This document shows positions 49,610 through 58,226 of a stretch of 64,000 bases of DNA, piece by piece (the first letter of the stretch is position 1; the number at the start of each line of letters is the position of its first letter). The stretch covers positions 6,806 to 70,805 of the forward strand of contig JBAXSI010000015.1 of NCBI GenBank assembly GCA_037130755.1. Direction: 5' to 3'. Source of the DNA: UBA10649 sp037130755. GTDB lineage: Bacteria; Actinomycetota; Actinomycetes; S36-B12. The notes under the pieces are model-generated. The model searched no databases, was not told where the DNA came from, and saw nothing but the letters and a program-made list of their open reading frames with translations. Position numbers and translations under genes: made by a program.

Positions 49610-50614
49610 TCACCTCCACATCGGTGTCACGGGCTCGGCCGGTGCATCGGGCGTGCTCCACAACGTCGCCGCAGCCAGTTCCGCGACGAGGACCTCGGTC
49701 AGCAGGCGCACATCGTCATCGTCGTCATGCCGGTAGCGCACCGTCTGGTTGGCGCCGCCCACATCGCCTCCGACGCTGACGAGCGTCGAGCCGCGCTTCT
49801 CCAACCACGACAGTAGTTCCGGCTCCCACCGGCTGCCCTCGAAGAGCACGAGCCGGTAGTCAGTGGTCTTGGTGAGGTACACGTCGACGTGGCTCCAATC
49901 GCCCGTCTCGCAGCCGACCGCTGGGCGGCGCGGTCCCTCGCGCAGCATAAGAGCGCCTTGCATCGCGGAGCTCAACCGGCGGTTGGGCGCCACGAAGGCC
50001 GTTCCATGCGGCCCGATCGCGATGTCGATGAACGCCTCAAGCCACTCCCCGCGCCGGTCAAGCAGGTCGGCGGATGCCTCGGCCGAGCGCATCGCCGTCT
50101 CGCACGGCTTGCAGCCGTTGACGGTGTTGCCCACAAGGCTCTCCTCGAGCGCCAGGTGAAGCGCCAGCGTGTGCTGGAACGTCCGGCACGCAACCCCACC
50201 TGATTCGATGCCCGCCAGCATCGGCACCACGTGGCGCGACAACGCCTCGATTGCCGAGCCGGGGGTGTTGGTCACGGCGACGATCGGTGCCTTGCCCTGG
50301 TAGCGCTCCACGGCGGCAAGTGTCTCCTTGGAGCCACCGCTGGCGGACACGGCGACCACCACGGTGGTGGGTCGCGGACGCGGCAACAGGTCGCTGCTCG
50401 CCAGCTCCGCCACGGCGTCGATCCCGGCCTCGCGCAGGCGTGCCGCAGCGACGGCGTTCGCATAGTGCGACGAGCCCATGCCGAGGAACACCACGTGGCT
50501 GCTCCCGCTCATCCCCGCCTCGCGCCACGGATCGGCCGCCCGCAGGCTCAGGGCAAGCTCGCCGAGGACCTCCGGCTTGCGCTCGAGGTCGGCGAGGAAC
50601 AGCTCGGGGTCCAT
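49610..50614 (-). CDS. Two-SIS-domain aminosugar phosphate isomerase/deaminase-like protein
   Basis: A 334-residue protein with tandem SIS domains, like the isomerase half of GlmS or AgaS/NagB-II-type deaminases. The first SIS domain has LGMGSSHYANAV and VVAVSASGGSKETLA (phosphosugar-binding Ser loop). The second begins near 195 with AFVAPNRRLSSAMQGALMLREGPRRPA, whose last part is the GlmS-like E-G-P-R text. It has no glutaminase domain. It probably converts glucosamine 6-phosphate or a relative to a ketose phosphate, or the reverse. ATG 50614 has GGGAG upstream; the longer frame overlaps the ligase gene. It follows the ligase gene by 25 nt. Confidence 0.85.
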   Translation of the reverse strand: MDPELFLADLERKPEVLGELALSLRAADPWREAGMSGSSHVVFLGMGSSHYANAVAAARLREAGIDAVAELASSDLLPRPRPTTVVVAVSASGGSKETLAAVERYQGKAPIVAVTNTPGSAIEALSRHVVPMLAGIESGGVACRTFQHTLALHLALEESLVGNTVNGCKPCETAMRSAEASADLLDRRGEWLEAFIDIAIGPHGTAFVAPNRRLSSAMQGALMLREGPRRPAVGCETGDWSHVDVYLTKTTDYRLVLFEGSRWEPELLSWLEKRGSTLVSVGGDVGGANQTVRYRHDDDDDVRLLTEVLVAELAAATLWSTPDAPAEPVTPMWR

Positions 50615-50639
50615 GTCGCTCCCAGAATCGATGGCTTGG

Positions 50640-51932
50640 CTAGATGTGGTCGGGGTACCGTGCCAGTTCCCATTCAGTGACGGTGCCACGCCACCAATGG
50701 TCGAACGCGGCCTGCTCGGCGCGACGCGTTGCCAGGAAGCACGCGACGAACGCCTCACCGAGCAGCTCGCGCGCACGGGTCGATCCGTCGAGCATGGCGA
50801 TTGCCGCCGCAAGATCCTGCGGGAGGTCGCCTCCGACCGAAGCGAGATCATCTCCCGGCGCAATGGGCGGGCCGGGGTCGACATGGTTGCGCAGTCCGTG
50901 GATGCCACCAGCGAGCAGTGCCGCCGCGACGACGTACGGGCTCGCGTCCGCGCCGGGGCGCCGGCACTCGATGCGAGCAGCCTCCGTCGGCACGTTGAGG
51001 ATCGTCCGGCACGCGGCATTGCGGTTGTCGCCTCCCCATGTCGCGCGCGTCGCCACGAACAGGTTCGGGTCGAGTCGCTTGTACGAGTTCACCAGGGGGT
51101 TGTAGAGGGCGCCGAAGTCGCCCATCGTCGCGAGGATTCCGCCGAGATAGTTCGCGCCCTCAGCAGACAGTTGCTGGTTCTGGTCCGACATGACGTTGCG
51201 CCAGTCACGGCGAAGACTCTGGTGGACATGCCCGCCGGAGCCGGACTCCGTGCTGTAGAGCTTCGCCATGAACGTCGCACGGAGTCCCTGCTCCGCAGCA
51301 ATCTCGCGGAAGGCCTGACGGGCCCGCGCGGCCCAGTCGGCGGCGGTCAACGCGGGTGCCGGGGCGAGCGCGAACTCGAAGAAGCCCGGCCCGATCTCGC
51401 TGTGGAACATCTCGACAGGGATGCCGACGCTCTCCATGCGCTCGCAGAACGTGTCTGCGAGCGCCTCGGACTCCCCGAGGCGCGACAGGCTGTAGCCGTT
51501 GATGGTGCGCCCCAGCGGACGAGAGCCCAGCGGGCTGTCCGCATCGTGCGTGACGTACACCTCGTACTCGTACCCGAACACGGGCTCGAGTCCGAATTCG
51601 TCGTACTGAGCAGACAGTCGACGCACCTGGTATCGAGGGCACTCCTCTACCGGGCTGCCGTCGGCATGGACCATGTCGGCGATCACCGCCTCCTGCGCCG
51701 CGCGCCAGGGCAAGGTCACCCGGGTGTCCTCGTCAGGCACCGCGAACGCGTCCGGGTAGCCGTTCGCCGCCGATCCGAGCGGGGTGTCCGTGACCTCGTC
51801 CTTCAGCGACAGGCCGTAGACGATCGTGCAGAACGAGATGCGCTTGCCCGGGGCCGCCTTGTCGGCTCGCTCGAGCTTCCCGCGCAGGCCAAGGTCGTAG
51901 TCGGCGATCTCCAGCCGAACAGTCGGGTTCAT
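50640..51932 (-). CDS. Glutamine-synthetase-family ligase (gamma-glutamylpolyamine-type candidate)
   Basis: A 430-residue enzyme of the glutamine synthetase superfamily, shorter than typical GS type I (about 470). Active-site motifs: GYEYEVYV (metal Glu), MFHSEIGPGFFEF, ESGSGGHVHQSL (ammonia/ATP His), NSYKRLDPNLF, and RIECRRPGADASPY (Arg and Glu for glutamate and phosphate). No adenylylation tyrosine loop was recognised. PuuA-like relatives ligate glutamate to putrescine or other polyamines. Divergent polyamine transporter, oxidase and dehydrogenase genes favour that role; the kinase and SIS neighbours would instead suggest amination of a sugar. It overlaps the kinase gene by 4 nt. Confidence 0.85.
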   Translation of the reverse strand: MNPTVRLEIADYDLGLRGKLERADKAAPGKRISFCTIVYGLSLKDEVTDTPLGSAANGYPDAFAVPDEDTRVTLPWRAAQEAVIADMVHADGSPVEECPRYQVRRLSAQYDEFGLEPVFGYEYEVYVTHDADSPLGSRPLGRTINGYSLSRLGESEALADTFCERMESVGIPVEMFHSEIGPGFFEFALAPAPALTAADWAARARQAFREIAAEQGLRATFMAKLYSTESGSGGHVHQSLRRDWRNVMSDQNQQLSAEGANYLGGILATMGDFGALYNPLVNSYKRLDPNLFVATRATWGGDNRNAACRTILNVPTEAARIECRRPGADASPYVVAAALLAGGIHGLRNHVDPGPPIAPGDDLASVGGDLPQDLAAAIAMLDGSTRARELLGEAFVACFLATRRAEQAAFDHWWRGTVTEWELARYPDHI

Positions 51933-53221
51933 GCGTGGCCTCGACTCAGCAGGGCGGGCAGTGCGGCATCTGGAACGTACCGCCAGTGCGGCAGGTAACG
52001 CTCGGCGTAGGCAAACTCACGAAACTCCTGCTGAATCTGGAAGGGCAGGACCAGGCGGTCATCGAGCAGATCAGCATGGCCCGCCTCCGCGAGGGCCAGG
52101 TGGTACGCGTCGAGGAAGGTCACCTGCGCGTCCTCGATCCAGGACAGCACCCGATGCCGCTGCAGTTCGTCGAGGTCCTCGGTGCGATGCAGGACGACGC
52201 GGCCGACGTGATCGAGTGATGCCAGCATGCCCGCGACGTCGCGGGCCGCCGGTTGGCGCGCCAACCGCTGCTCGGGCTCAAGCGTGGGATTGCCATCGAA
52301 GTCGATGACGAAGTAGCGGCCGGACGCGCGCAGGATCTGCCCGATGTGGAGATCGCCGTGGACGTCGATCAACGGTGTTTCGGCGCACTCGGCCACAACC
52401 GCCATGCGCTCGAGCGCAAGTCCGTACGTCTCCGGCGACACCGCATCCTCGTAGTGCGCCAACTCGACAACGGCCGTTGCGAGCCAGCCCTCGACCTGCG
52501 CTGAAGACGCCTCATCGGTACCCGCGCCGGCAAGGGCCACGTGCATTCGAGCGACCAGTTCGGCGAGGTCGTGCACCCACGCACGTCCATCGCCGATCTC
52601 CCCCCGGACAAGGTGACGCACGTTGTCGACCGCCCACTCCCAGCCGTCCTGGGAGTCGGGCACGTAGTCGACGACCGTCGCCACGAGCGCCGTCGAGCCC
52701 GGCACTGCCAGCCGCGCGATGGCCCACGTCCGTGGCGTTCCGCCGAATCCGGCCCGGGCGAGTGTCGCCATCCGGTCCGGTGCGGGCTGCGCGGCCTCGG
52801 TGGGGTGCAGGTACCACTTCACGACGGCACGGTCGCCCACGACAAGCAACTCGTTCGTCTGATCGACGTCGAAGGCCTCCTCACCGGTCAGCTCGTCCAC
52901 CGTGCCGAACACCTCGAAGGACAGTCCGGGTACGTCGGATCCCTGCGCGAGCGTGGCGATCAGTGCCTCTGCGACCCCGTCGCCGGCCCGGGCACGACGC
53001 AAACGGCCTTGGCGGACAACGGCCGGGACTCCAAAGCGCTCACCCCGCGCATCCTCGAGCACCAGGAGCCACGCCTCGCCACCATGATCCCGTGTCGAGC
53101 CGAGGCCGAGCGATGCCACGATCGTCCAGGGCAACTCCACCCGGTCCGCCTCGCTGGCTCGCCGCGCGGGCAGCAGTTCCGCCGGCGAAGCGTCGGCGAC
53201 CAGCTGCGGGAGTTCGATCAC
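51929..53221 (-). CDS. Maltokinase-like / glucosamine-kinase-like phosphotransferase
   Basis: A 430-residue eukaryotic-kinase-like (APH) fold sugar kinase. The N-terminal ~130 residues resemble the maltokinase cap (LPWTIVASLGLGS). The catalytic loop is DVHGDLHIGQILRASG and the metal loop is FVIDFDGNPTLEPEQR; the Gln after HGDLH matches the maltokinase/glucosamine kinase group. It should phosphorylate maltose at C1 or glucosamine at C6. The SIS gene two positions downstream makes glucosamine the better guess (kinase then deaminase). Overlaps of 4 nt with both neighbouring genes show one translational unit. Amino terminus is as read from ATG 53221. Confidence 0.83.
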   Translation of the reverse strand: MIELPQLVADASPAELLPARRASEADRVELPWTIVASLGLGSTRDHGGEAWLLVLEDARGERFGVPAVVRQGRLRRARAGDGVAEALIATLAQGSDVPGLSFEVFGTVDELTGEEAFDVDQTNELLVVGDRAVVKWYLHPTEAAQPAPDRMATLARAGFGGTPRTWAIARLAVPGSTALVATVVDYVPDSQDGWEWAVDNVRHLVRGEIGDGRAWVHDLAELVARMHVALAGAGTDEASSAQVEGWLATAVVELAHYEDAVSPETYGLALERMAVVAECAETPLIDVHGDLHIGQILRASGRYFVIDFDGNPTLEPEQRLARQPAARDVAGMLASLDHVGRVVLHRTEDLDELQRHRVLSWIEDAQVTFLDAYHLALAEAGHADLLDDRLVLPFQIQQEFREFAYAERYLPHWRYVPDAALPALLSRGHA

Positions 53222-54537
53222 GTGCGCTCGGCGTGGGCCCGCCCAACGCTCTCGATGACGTCAGCACCGCGACGCATGCCGTTGCGCGCCCTGATCGCCT
53301 CTCCCTGCTTGGCGAGCCGATCCCTGAGGTCGGCATCGTTGAGGAGGGTCTCGAGCGCGCCGTGCATCTCGGCGTCGGTGAACGTGTAGGTCGAGAGGCG
53401 AACCCCGAAGCCGAGTTCGTCCATGCGCTGCGCATTGTCGTGCTGGTCCCAGAACAACGGCAGGAGGATCATCGGCTTGCCGAAGTGCAGCGACTCGGTG
53501 GTGGTGTTGTTGCCGCCGTGCGTGATCACGAGGTCAACCTTGGGGATGATCGTCGTCTGCGGCAGGAACTCGGCGCCGACCATGTTGGCCGGGAGTTCGA
53601 TCTCGCCGGCCTGCGGTCCCTTGCTGACGATGTAGCGGTGCGGTGTGTCGGCCAGAACGCTGATGACCCGACGCATCAGGTCGACGTCGGCCCCGCCGAG
53701 CGAGCCGAGCGAGAAGTAGATGAGCGCGCTGCCATCAGGCCGGTCGCGCAGAAGTTCGGGCAGTTCGTACTCGTCGTCGGTCTCGCGGACGCTGGAGTCC
53801 ATGCGGTGCCAGGTGGCGTCAAGGGGCCGTCGGTCGACGTAGTCGGCGTCCTCCGGGAACACGTAGAGGTTCGCGACCTCGCTGGTGTGGACGAACTCGA
53901 GGTCGTCGAGCGGCGGAGCACCCTTCTCCACGACCCACGCGTTGAACATCTCCCACATGGCGCGGTGCGAGCGGTCGTATTCGGCCCGGAAGTCGTCCCA
54001 CTGCGAGCGATCGTCGGCCGGCAGGCCCGAGTAGGTGGGTGCGACGTCCGGACCCTTCACCTCGAGCGGATTGCAGGAGACGATCCGCACGTAGGGCGCG
54101 TCCGCGGTGAGCAACGCAGGGAACGCCACGACGTTGTCCTCGACGATGACGTCGGGCTGAACCCGCGCGATGATCTCCTTAAGGTGCGGCTCGCAGTACA
54201 TCGACCCGTCGATGAGGGCCTGCCACGTGGGCTGCATGAATCCTTCGAGCTGGTCGATCGTCGGCTTCTGGAGAACCGGTGCGATCTCCCGGATGTAGTC
54301 CTTCCAGAAGGCGCCGGCATCGGCCTCCTGGCCCTCGACCGGCTCCTCCGGTGGCGCGAGGTCGACGAGGTCCTCCTCGAAGCCGAGCGGTGACAACCTG
54401 CCCTTCCACGACGCCTCTGCGGCGAAGACGACGCGGTGGCCCCGCTCCAGCAGCACCTTGCCGATGCCCACGCACTGGTTGGTCGGCCCGTACGCCGATT
54501 CAGGCATGAACAAGATGGTCAACGGGCGATCGGTCAT
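53218..54537 (-). CDS. Family 1-type (MGT/UGT-like) glycosyltransferase
   Basis: A 439-residue GT-B glycosyltransferase. The N-terminal text ILFMPESAYGPTNQCVGIGK and the C-terminal donor-binding region (LVITHGGNNTTTESLHFGKP, then LPLFWDQHDNAQR) match macrolide or flavonoid UDP-glycosyltransferases, including the His-Gly-Gly and the final Asp-Gln pair. It transfers a sugar from a nucleotide donor to a small lipophilic acceptor, typical of detoxification or natural product tailoring. Its ATG overlaps the TetR stop by 4 nt and its own stop overlaps the kinase start. The sugar used is unknown, but aminosugar enzymes downstream are suggestive. Confidence 0.88.
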   Translation of the reverse strand: MTDRPLTILFMPESAYGPTNQCVGIGKVLLERGHRVVFAAEASWKGRLSPLGFEEDLVDLAPPEEPVEGQEADAGAFWKDYIREIAPVLQKPTIDQLEGFMQPTWQALIDGSMYCEPHLKEIIARVQPDVIVEDNVVAFPALLTADAPYVRIVSCNPLEVKGPDVAPTYSGLPADDRSQWDDFRAEYDRSHRAMWEMFNAWVVEKGAPPLDDLEFVHTSEVANLYVFPEDADYVDRRPLDATWHRMDSSVRETDDEYELPELLRDRPDGSALIYFSLGSLGGADVDLMRRVISVLADTPHRYIVSKGPQAGEIELPANMVGAEFLPQTTIIPKVDLVITHGGNNTTTESLHFGKPMILLPLFWDQHDNAQRMDELGFGVRLSTYTFTDAEMHGALETLLNDADLRDRLAKQGEAIRARNGMRRGADVIESVGRAHAERT

Positions 54538-55139
54538 CGGGTCTCCTGGTCGAGCGGGTGGTTGGTGGCAAGTCTGGCGTAGCCGAGGATCAACCCAGCA
54601 GTCGCCGCGTGATCGAGGGTCGGGTGACCGGCCATGATCCGGTAGCCGTACGCATCCTCGAGCGCGACGAGGTTCCGCGAGATCGCGAGCGCATCCGCAG
54701 CCAGGGTGAAGACGCCCTGCGCCGCGCCAAGTTCGAGGATCGTCTGGTACATCGCGACCTGCCGGTCATACAGCGAGGTGAGCAGGACCGCGTACAGCGT
54801 GTTGCGTGCGGCCTCCCCGCCCAGCGCGCACAGGAGCTTGACCTCCTCGTCGTCCTCGTCGACGGGCAGGCCGTTCTTGATGGTGATGATCAACCGCTCT
54901 GCCGGATCGGTCACGCCCTGGATCGCCTTGAGGCGGTCCTCGTAGAAGCGCTCCATGCCGGCGCGGTTGGCATCGACGAGTAGGTCCTGCAGGTCCGGGT
55001 AGTGGTACAGGATCGCGCCGGACGTCAGGCCTGCCTCCTCGGCCACCTGGTTCAGGCGCACGTTGGCGCCGTGCTCGGCCATCGCCCGCTGTGCGGCCTC
55101 GAGCAGGTCGGTGCGCTTTCCGCCCTTCGCCTTGGCCAT
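54534..55139 (-). CDS. TetR-family transcriptional regulator
   Basis: A 201-residue regulator. The HTH is in residues about 8-55 (LLEAAQRAMAEHGANVRLNQ, then VAEEAGLTSGAILYHYPDLQ). The C-terminal domain (60-195) is all-helical with no recognised ligand motif. The start ATG 55139 has GGGGGAG upstream; the frame continues to 55205, where it would pass into the divergent control region. It heads the leftward operon (4-nt overlap with the glycosyltransferase gene) and faces the polyamine genes across 207 nt that contain a perfect palindrome. It probably controls both operons. Confidence 0.92.
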   Translation of the reverse strand: MAKAKGGKRTDLLEAAQRAMAEHGANVRLNQVAEEAGLTSGAILYHYPDLQDLLVDANRAGMERFYEDRLKAIQGVTDPAERLIITIKNGLPVDEDDEEVKLLCALGGEAARNTLYAVLLTSLYDRQVAMYQTILELGAAQGVFTLAADALAISRNLVALEDAYGYRIMAGHPTLDHAATAGLILGYARLATNHPLDQETR

Positions 55140-55205
55140 CGCTCCCCCTTCGACCGCGGGCGGTTCCCACAGTCGTCGTGGCACCCTACCCAGCCCGTCG
55201 ACCAT

Positions 55206-55221
55206 TTGAATCCGGATTCAA
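55206..55221. promoter_or_regulatory. Perfect 16-base palindrome, putative TetR operator
   Basis: TTGAATCCGGATTCAA, a perfect dyad in the TetR/potD divergent region, in a locally AT-richer stretch. It lies 66 bases upstream of the TetR start and 125 bases upstream of the potD-like start. The length and form fit TetR dimers. Confidence 0.65.
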
Positions 55222-55346
55222 TAAGTTTGCATAACAGTTGTGTTTCAGCCATGGATTCGCTTGCGCTGCCTTACAGCCGTGTGCAACCCTCACCCATCGC
55301 CGGCCGCTCGGGCTCGGGTCGATGACGTGTGAATAGGAGTCCATTG

Positions 55347-56558
55347 ATGCGAGTTGGCATCCGGAATGCACGCAAGACGGGCGCTGCAGCGGCACTTGCC
55401 GCCACGGCAGCCCTCATCCTGTCGGCCTGTGGAGGCAGCGCGTCGGACACGGCGAGCTCAGCCGCCAGTGCCGCCGTCAGCGCCGCGGCGAGCGCGGCTG
55501 CAAGCACCGCAGCCAGTGCGGCCCCGGCCAGCAGCGCTGCCGCAGCGGCCAGCGCGCTTGACCCGAACGCCGACCTCACGAAGCAGACATTGACCGTGTC
55601 GAACTGGGCCGGCTACTACCCCGAGGACCTCGCCAAGCAGTTCCAGACCGCCGTCGGCACCCCGTTGACCATCGCGAACCACGCGACCAACGAGGAGATC
55701 ATGGGCAAGCTCACGGCCGGTGGTGACTCCGGCATCGACGTCGCCTTCGTCTCCGGGCAGTACGCCCAGGCGCTGAACGACGCCGGGCTGCTCGAGCCGA
55801 TCGACAAGAGCCTCATCCCGAACATCACGAACCTCTACCCCGAGGCGACCCAGCTGGCCTTCGACAAGGGCAACACCTACTCGGTTCCCTACACCTGGGG
55901 CACCACGGGCATCTGCTACCGCAGCGACCTCGTCGACAAGGCGCCCACGAGCTGGAACGACCTGCTCAAGCCGACCGACGCCAACAAGGGCAAGATCACC
56001 ATGCTCTCGACTGAGCGCTGGCTCCTCCTCCCGGCCCTGAAGTCGCTTGGCTACTCCATCAACACGACGGACGACGCCCAGCTGCAGGAGGCCAAGGACC
56101 TCACCATCGCGCAGAAGCCCGACCTGCTCGCCTACGACGACACCGACTTCTACAAGAAGCTGATCTCCGGCGAGGCCACGATGACCGAGGCGTGGGACGG
56201 CTGGTGCAACTACGGCATCGCCGAGGACAAGAACATCAAGTTCGTCGTTCCCTCCGAGGGCAGCGACCTCTGGTCCGACACGATGGTCGTACTGAAGTCG
56301 TCGAAGAACAAGGAGGCCTCAATGGCCTTCATCAACTTCATCCTCGACCCGGCGAACCACGCATGGGTCGCGGAGAACATCCTCTACAAGGTGCCGAACC
56401 AGGCCGCCATGGAGACCAAGGGCGTCACGGATCTCAACGCGACCTACCCCAACATGGCGATGACGCCGGCCGATCTGCTCAAGCAGGAGACCATCGTCGA
56501 CCTGGGCGCTGACAGCTCCAAGTACACCGACATCGCCACCGAGGTCACCTCCAGTTAG
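55347..56558 (+). CDS. potD: Polyamine-binding lipoprotein (PotD-like)
   Basis: A 403-residue family 1 binding protein of the spermidine/putrescine type. The lipobox is LILSAC. A 45-residue Ala/Ser-rich tether follows, before TVSNWAGYYPEDLAKQF, the PotD start. Further text (TWGTTGICYRSDLVDKAPTSWNDL) and the ligand-pocket Trp and Asp residues (AYDDTDFY, WDGWCNYG) agree with polyamine binding. ATG 55347 is preceded by AGGAG seven bases away; GTG 55329 is the upper limit. It is followed within 2 nt by the permease genes. The substrate class is inferred from family and operon. Confidence 0.9.
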   Translation: MRVGIRNARKTGAAAALAATAALILSACGGSASDTASSAASAAVSAAASAAASTAASAAPASSAAAAASALDPNADLTKQTLTVSNWAGYYPEDLAKQFQTAVGTPLTIANHATNEEIMGKLTAGGDSGIDVAFVSGQYAQALNDAGLLEPIDKSLIPNITNLYPEATQLAFDKGNTYSVPYTWGTTGICYRSDLVDKAPTSWNDLLKPTDANKGKITMLSTERWLLLPALKSLGYSINTTDDAQLQEAKDLTIAQKPDLLAYDDTDFYKKLISGEATMTEAWDGWCNYGIAEDKNIKFVVPSEGSDLWSDTMVVLKSSKNKEASMAFINFILDPANHAWVAENILYKVPNQAAMETKGVTDLNATYPNMAMTPADLLKQETIVDLGADSSKYTDIATEVTSS

Positions 56559-56560
56559 TC

Positions 56561-57463
56561 GTGACCACTGACCAAGCAACCACGAGCGGAGGGCGTGGCG
56601 CCATCGGGCGCCGCGCCCTCGGCTCGCGGGCGGTCTTCCTGGCCCCCGGTCTCGTCTATGTCACGCTCTTCATGGCGATCCCACTGGCCCTTGTCATCTC
56701 ATACGCGTTCCTGACGAAGGGCCGTTTCGGCGGCGTGACGCTTCCGTTCACGCTCGCGAGCTTCGCCAAGGCACTTCAGCCCACCTACCTGTCCGTGCTC
56801 GGCAACTCCCTGCTCATCGCCACGGTGACGACGATCCTGGCCCTGCTGATCGGCTACCCCGTCGCCTATGCGATCTCGCTGATGCCCGCGCGGTGGCGCC
56901 CAATCGCCCTCGTGCTGATCGTGCTGCCGTTCTGGACCAACTTCCTCGTCCGCACGTACGCCTGGATGGTCCTGCTCAACACCGAAGGCCCGGTGAACAA
57001 GGCGTTGATGAGCATCGGGCTCATCGATCAGCCGATCGGCCTGCTCTACACGCGGGGCGCAGTCATCGCCGGCATGCTGTATTCGTACCTGCCATTGATG
57101 ATCCTGCCGCTGTACGCCTCCATGGATCGCATGGACCACTCCTTGCTGGAGGCAGCCAGGAATCTCGGCGCGTCGCGGTTCCGCGCGTTCCGTGACGTCA
57201 CTTTCCCGCTCACACTGCCTGGCGCGATGATCGGCGCGATCTTCGTGTTCGTGCCAAGCCTCGGCAACTTCGTCATCCCCGAACTGCTCGGCGGCGGCAA
57301 GACGGTGATGATCGGCAACCTCATCCGCAACCAGTTCCTGAAGGCCCGGGACTGGCCATTCGGCGCCGTCCTCGCGCTCGTCATGATCGTGTTCCTCGTC
57401 GGCCTCTTCGCCCTCCAGGCGTACGTCTCCCGACGCATCAACGGCAGGCCGAACCATGCGTAA
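56561..57463 (+). CDS. potB: Polyamine ABC importer permease (PotB-like)
   Basis: A 300-residue permease with six membrane helices (first: FLAPGLVYVTLFMAIPLALVI is split around residue 25-45). PotB-type loop text: LIVLPFWTNFLVRTYAWMVLLN and EAARNLGASRFRAFRDVTFP, the coupling EAA motif. GTG 56561 starts two bases after the potD stop. It overlaps the next permease gene by 8 nt. Pairs with the PotC-like subunit. Confidence 0.92.
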   Translation: MTTDQATTSGGRGAIGRRALGSRAVFLAPGLVYVTLFMAIPLALVISYAFLTKGRFGGVTLPFTLASFAKALQPTYLSVLGNSLLIATVTTILALLIGYPVAYAISLMPARWRPIALVLIVLPFWTNFLVRTYAWMVLLNTEGPVNKALMSIGLIDQPIGLLYTRGAVIAGMLYSYLPLMILPLYASMDRMDHSLLEAARNLGASRFRAFRDVTFPLTLPGAMIGAIFVFVPSLGNFVIPELLGGGKTVMIGNLIRNQFLKARDWPFGAVLALVMIVFLVGLFALQAYVSRRINGRPNHA

Positions 57464-58226
57464 CCTCGGCTGGCTGCGCGTGCCGCTGTTCCTCACCTAC
57501 GCGTTCTTGTACATCCCGATCATCACGCTGGTGATCCTGTCCTTCAACGCCAGCAAGTTCCCCTTCAAGTGGACCGGCTTCTCACTGCACTGGTACAGCC
57601 AGTTGTTCCAGGACACTGCGATCCGGCAGGGCTTCATCAACACGATGATCGTCGCGATCGGTGCGACGATCCTGGCCACGACCCTTGGCACGCTGCTCGC
57701 AATCGGGCTGGCGCGCTACACCAGGTCGGCCTGGCTGGAGGCGTACTCGCTGGCTCCCGCGATCGTCCCGGACCTTGCGCTCGCCATCGGACTGCTCGTC
57801 TTCTTCGCCTTCATCCACCTGACCCTGGGTCTCCACACCGTCCTGCTGGCGCACGTCGTGTTCGGGATGGCGTTCGTGGCCGCAGTCGTCACCGCGCGCA
57901 TCGGCCAGATCGATCCCAGCCTGGAGGAGGCCAGTCGCGACCTCGGTGCGTCAGCGACGTCCACCTTCTTTCGGATCACCGTGCCCAACCTCGCACCGGC
58001 CATCGTCGCCGGGGCCCTGCTCGTGTTCACACTGTCGCTCGACGAATTCGTCATTGCCTTCTTCACCGACGGACCCAGCACGCCCACGCTCCCCATCGTC
58101 ATCTACTCGATGGTGCGTTTCGGCGTGACTCCGGTCATCAATGCGCTGGCCACGCTCCTTCTCTTGATCTCGTTCACCGCCGTGATCGCCATCCAGCGCA
58201 TCACCCGACTCTCGGATGCCCTATGA
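57456..58226 (+). CDS. potC: Polyamine ABC importer permease (PotC-like)
   Basis: A 256-residue permease with about six helices, beginning FLTYAFLYIPIITLVILSFN. The family text KWTGFSLHWYSQLFQD is typical of PotC. The coupling motif is EASRDLGASATSTFFRITVP, and LSLDEFVIAFFTDG is the conserved PotC loop. ATG 57456 overlaps the upstream gene by 8 nt; its stop overlaps the ATPase start by 4 nt. Confidence 0.92.
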   Translation: MRNLGWLRVPLFLTYAFLYIPIITLVILSFNASKFPFKWTGFSLHWYSQLFQDTAIRQGFINTMIVAIGATILATTLGTLLAIGLARYTRSAWLEAYSLAPAIVPDLALAIGLLVFFAFIHLTLGLHTVLLAHVVFGMAFVAAVVTARIGQIDPSLEEASRDLGASATSTFFRITVPNLAPAIVAGALLVFTLSLDEFVIAFFTDGPSTPTLPIVIYSMVRFGVTPVINALATLLLLISFTAVIAIQRITRLSDAL

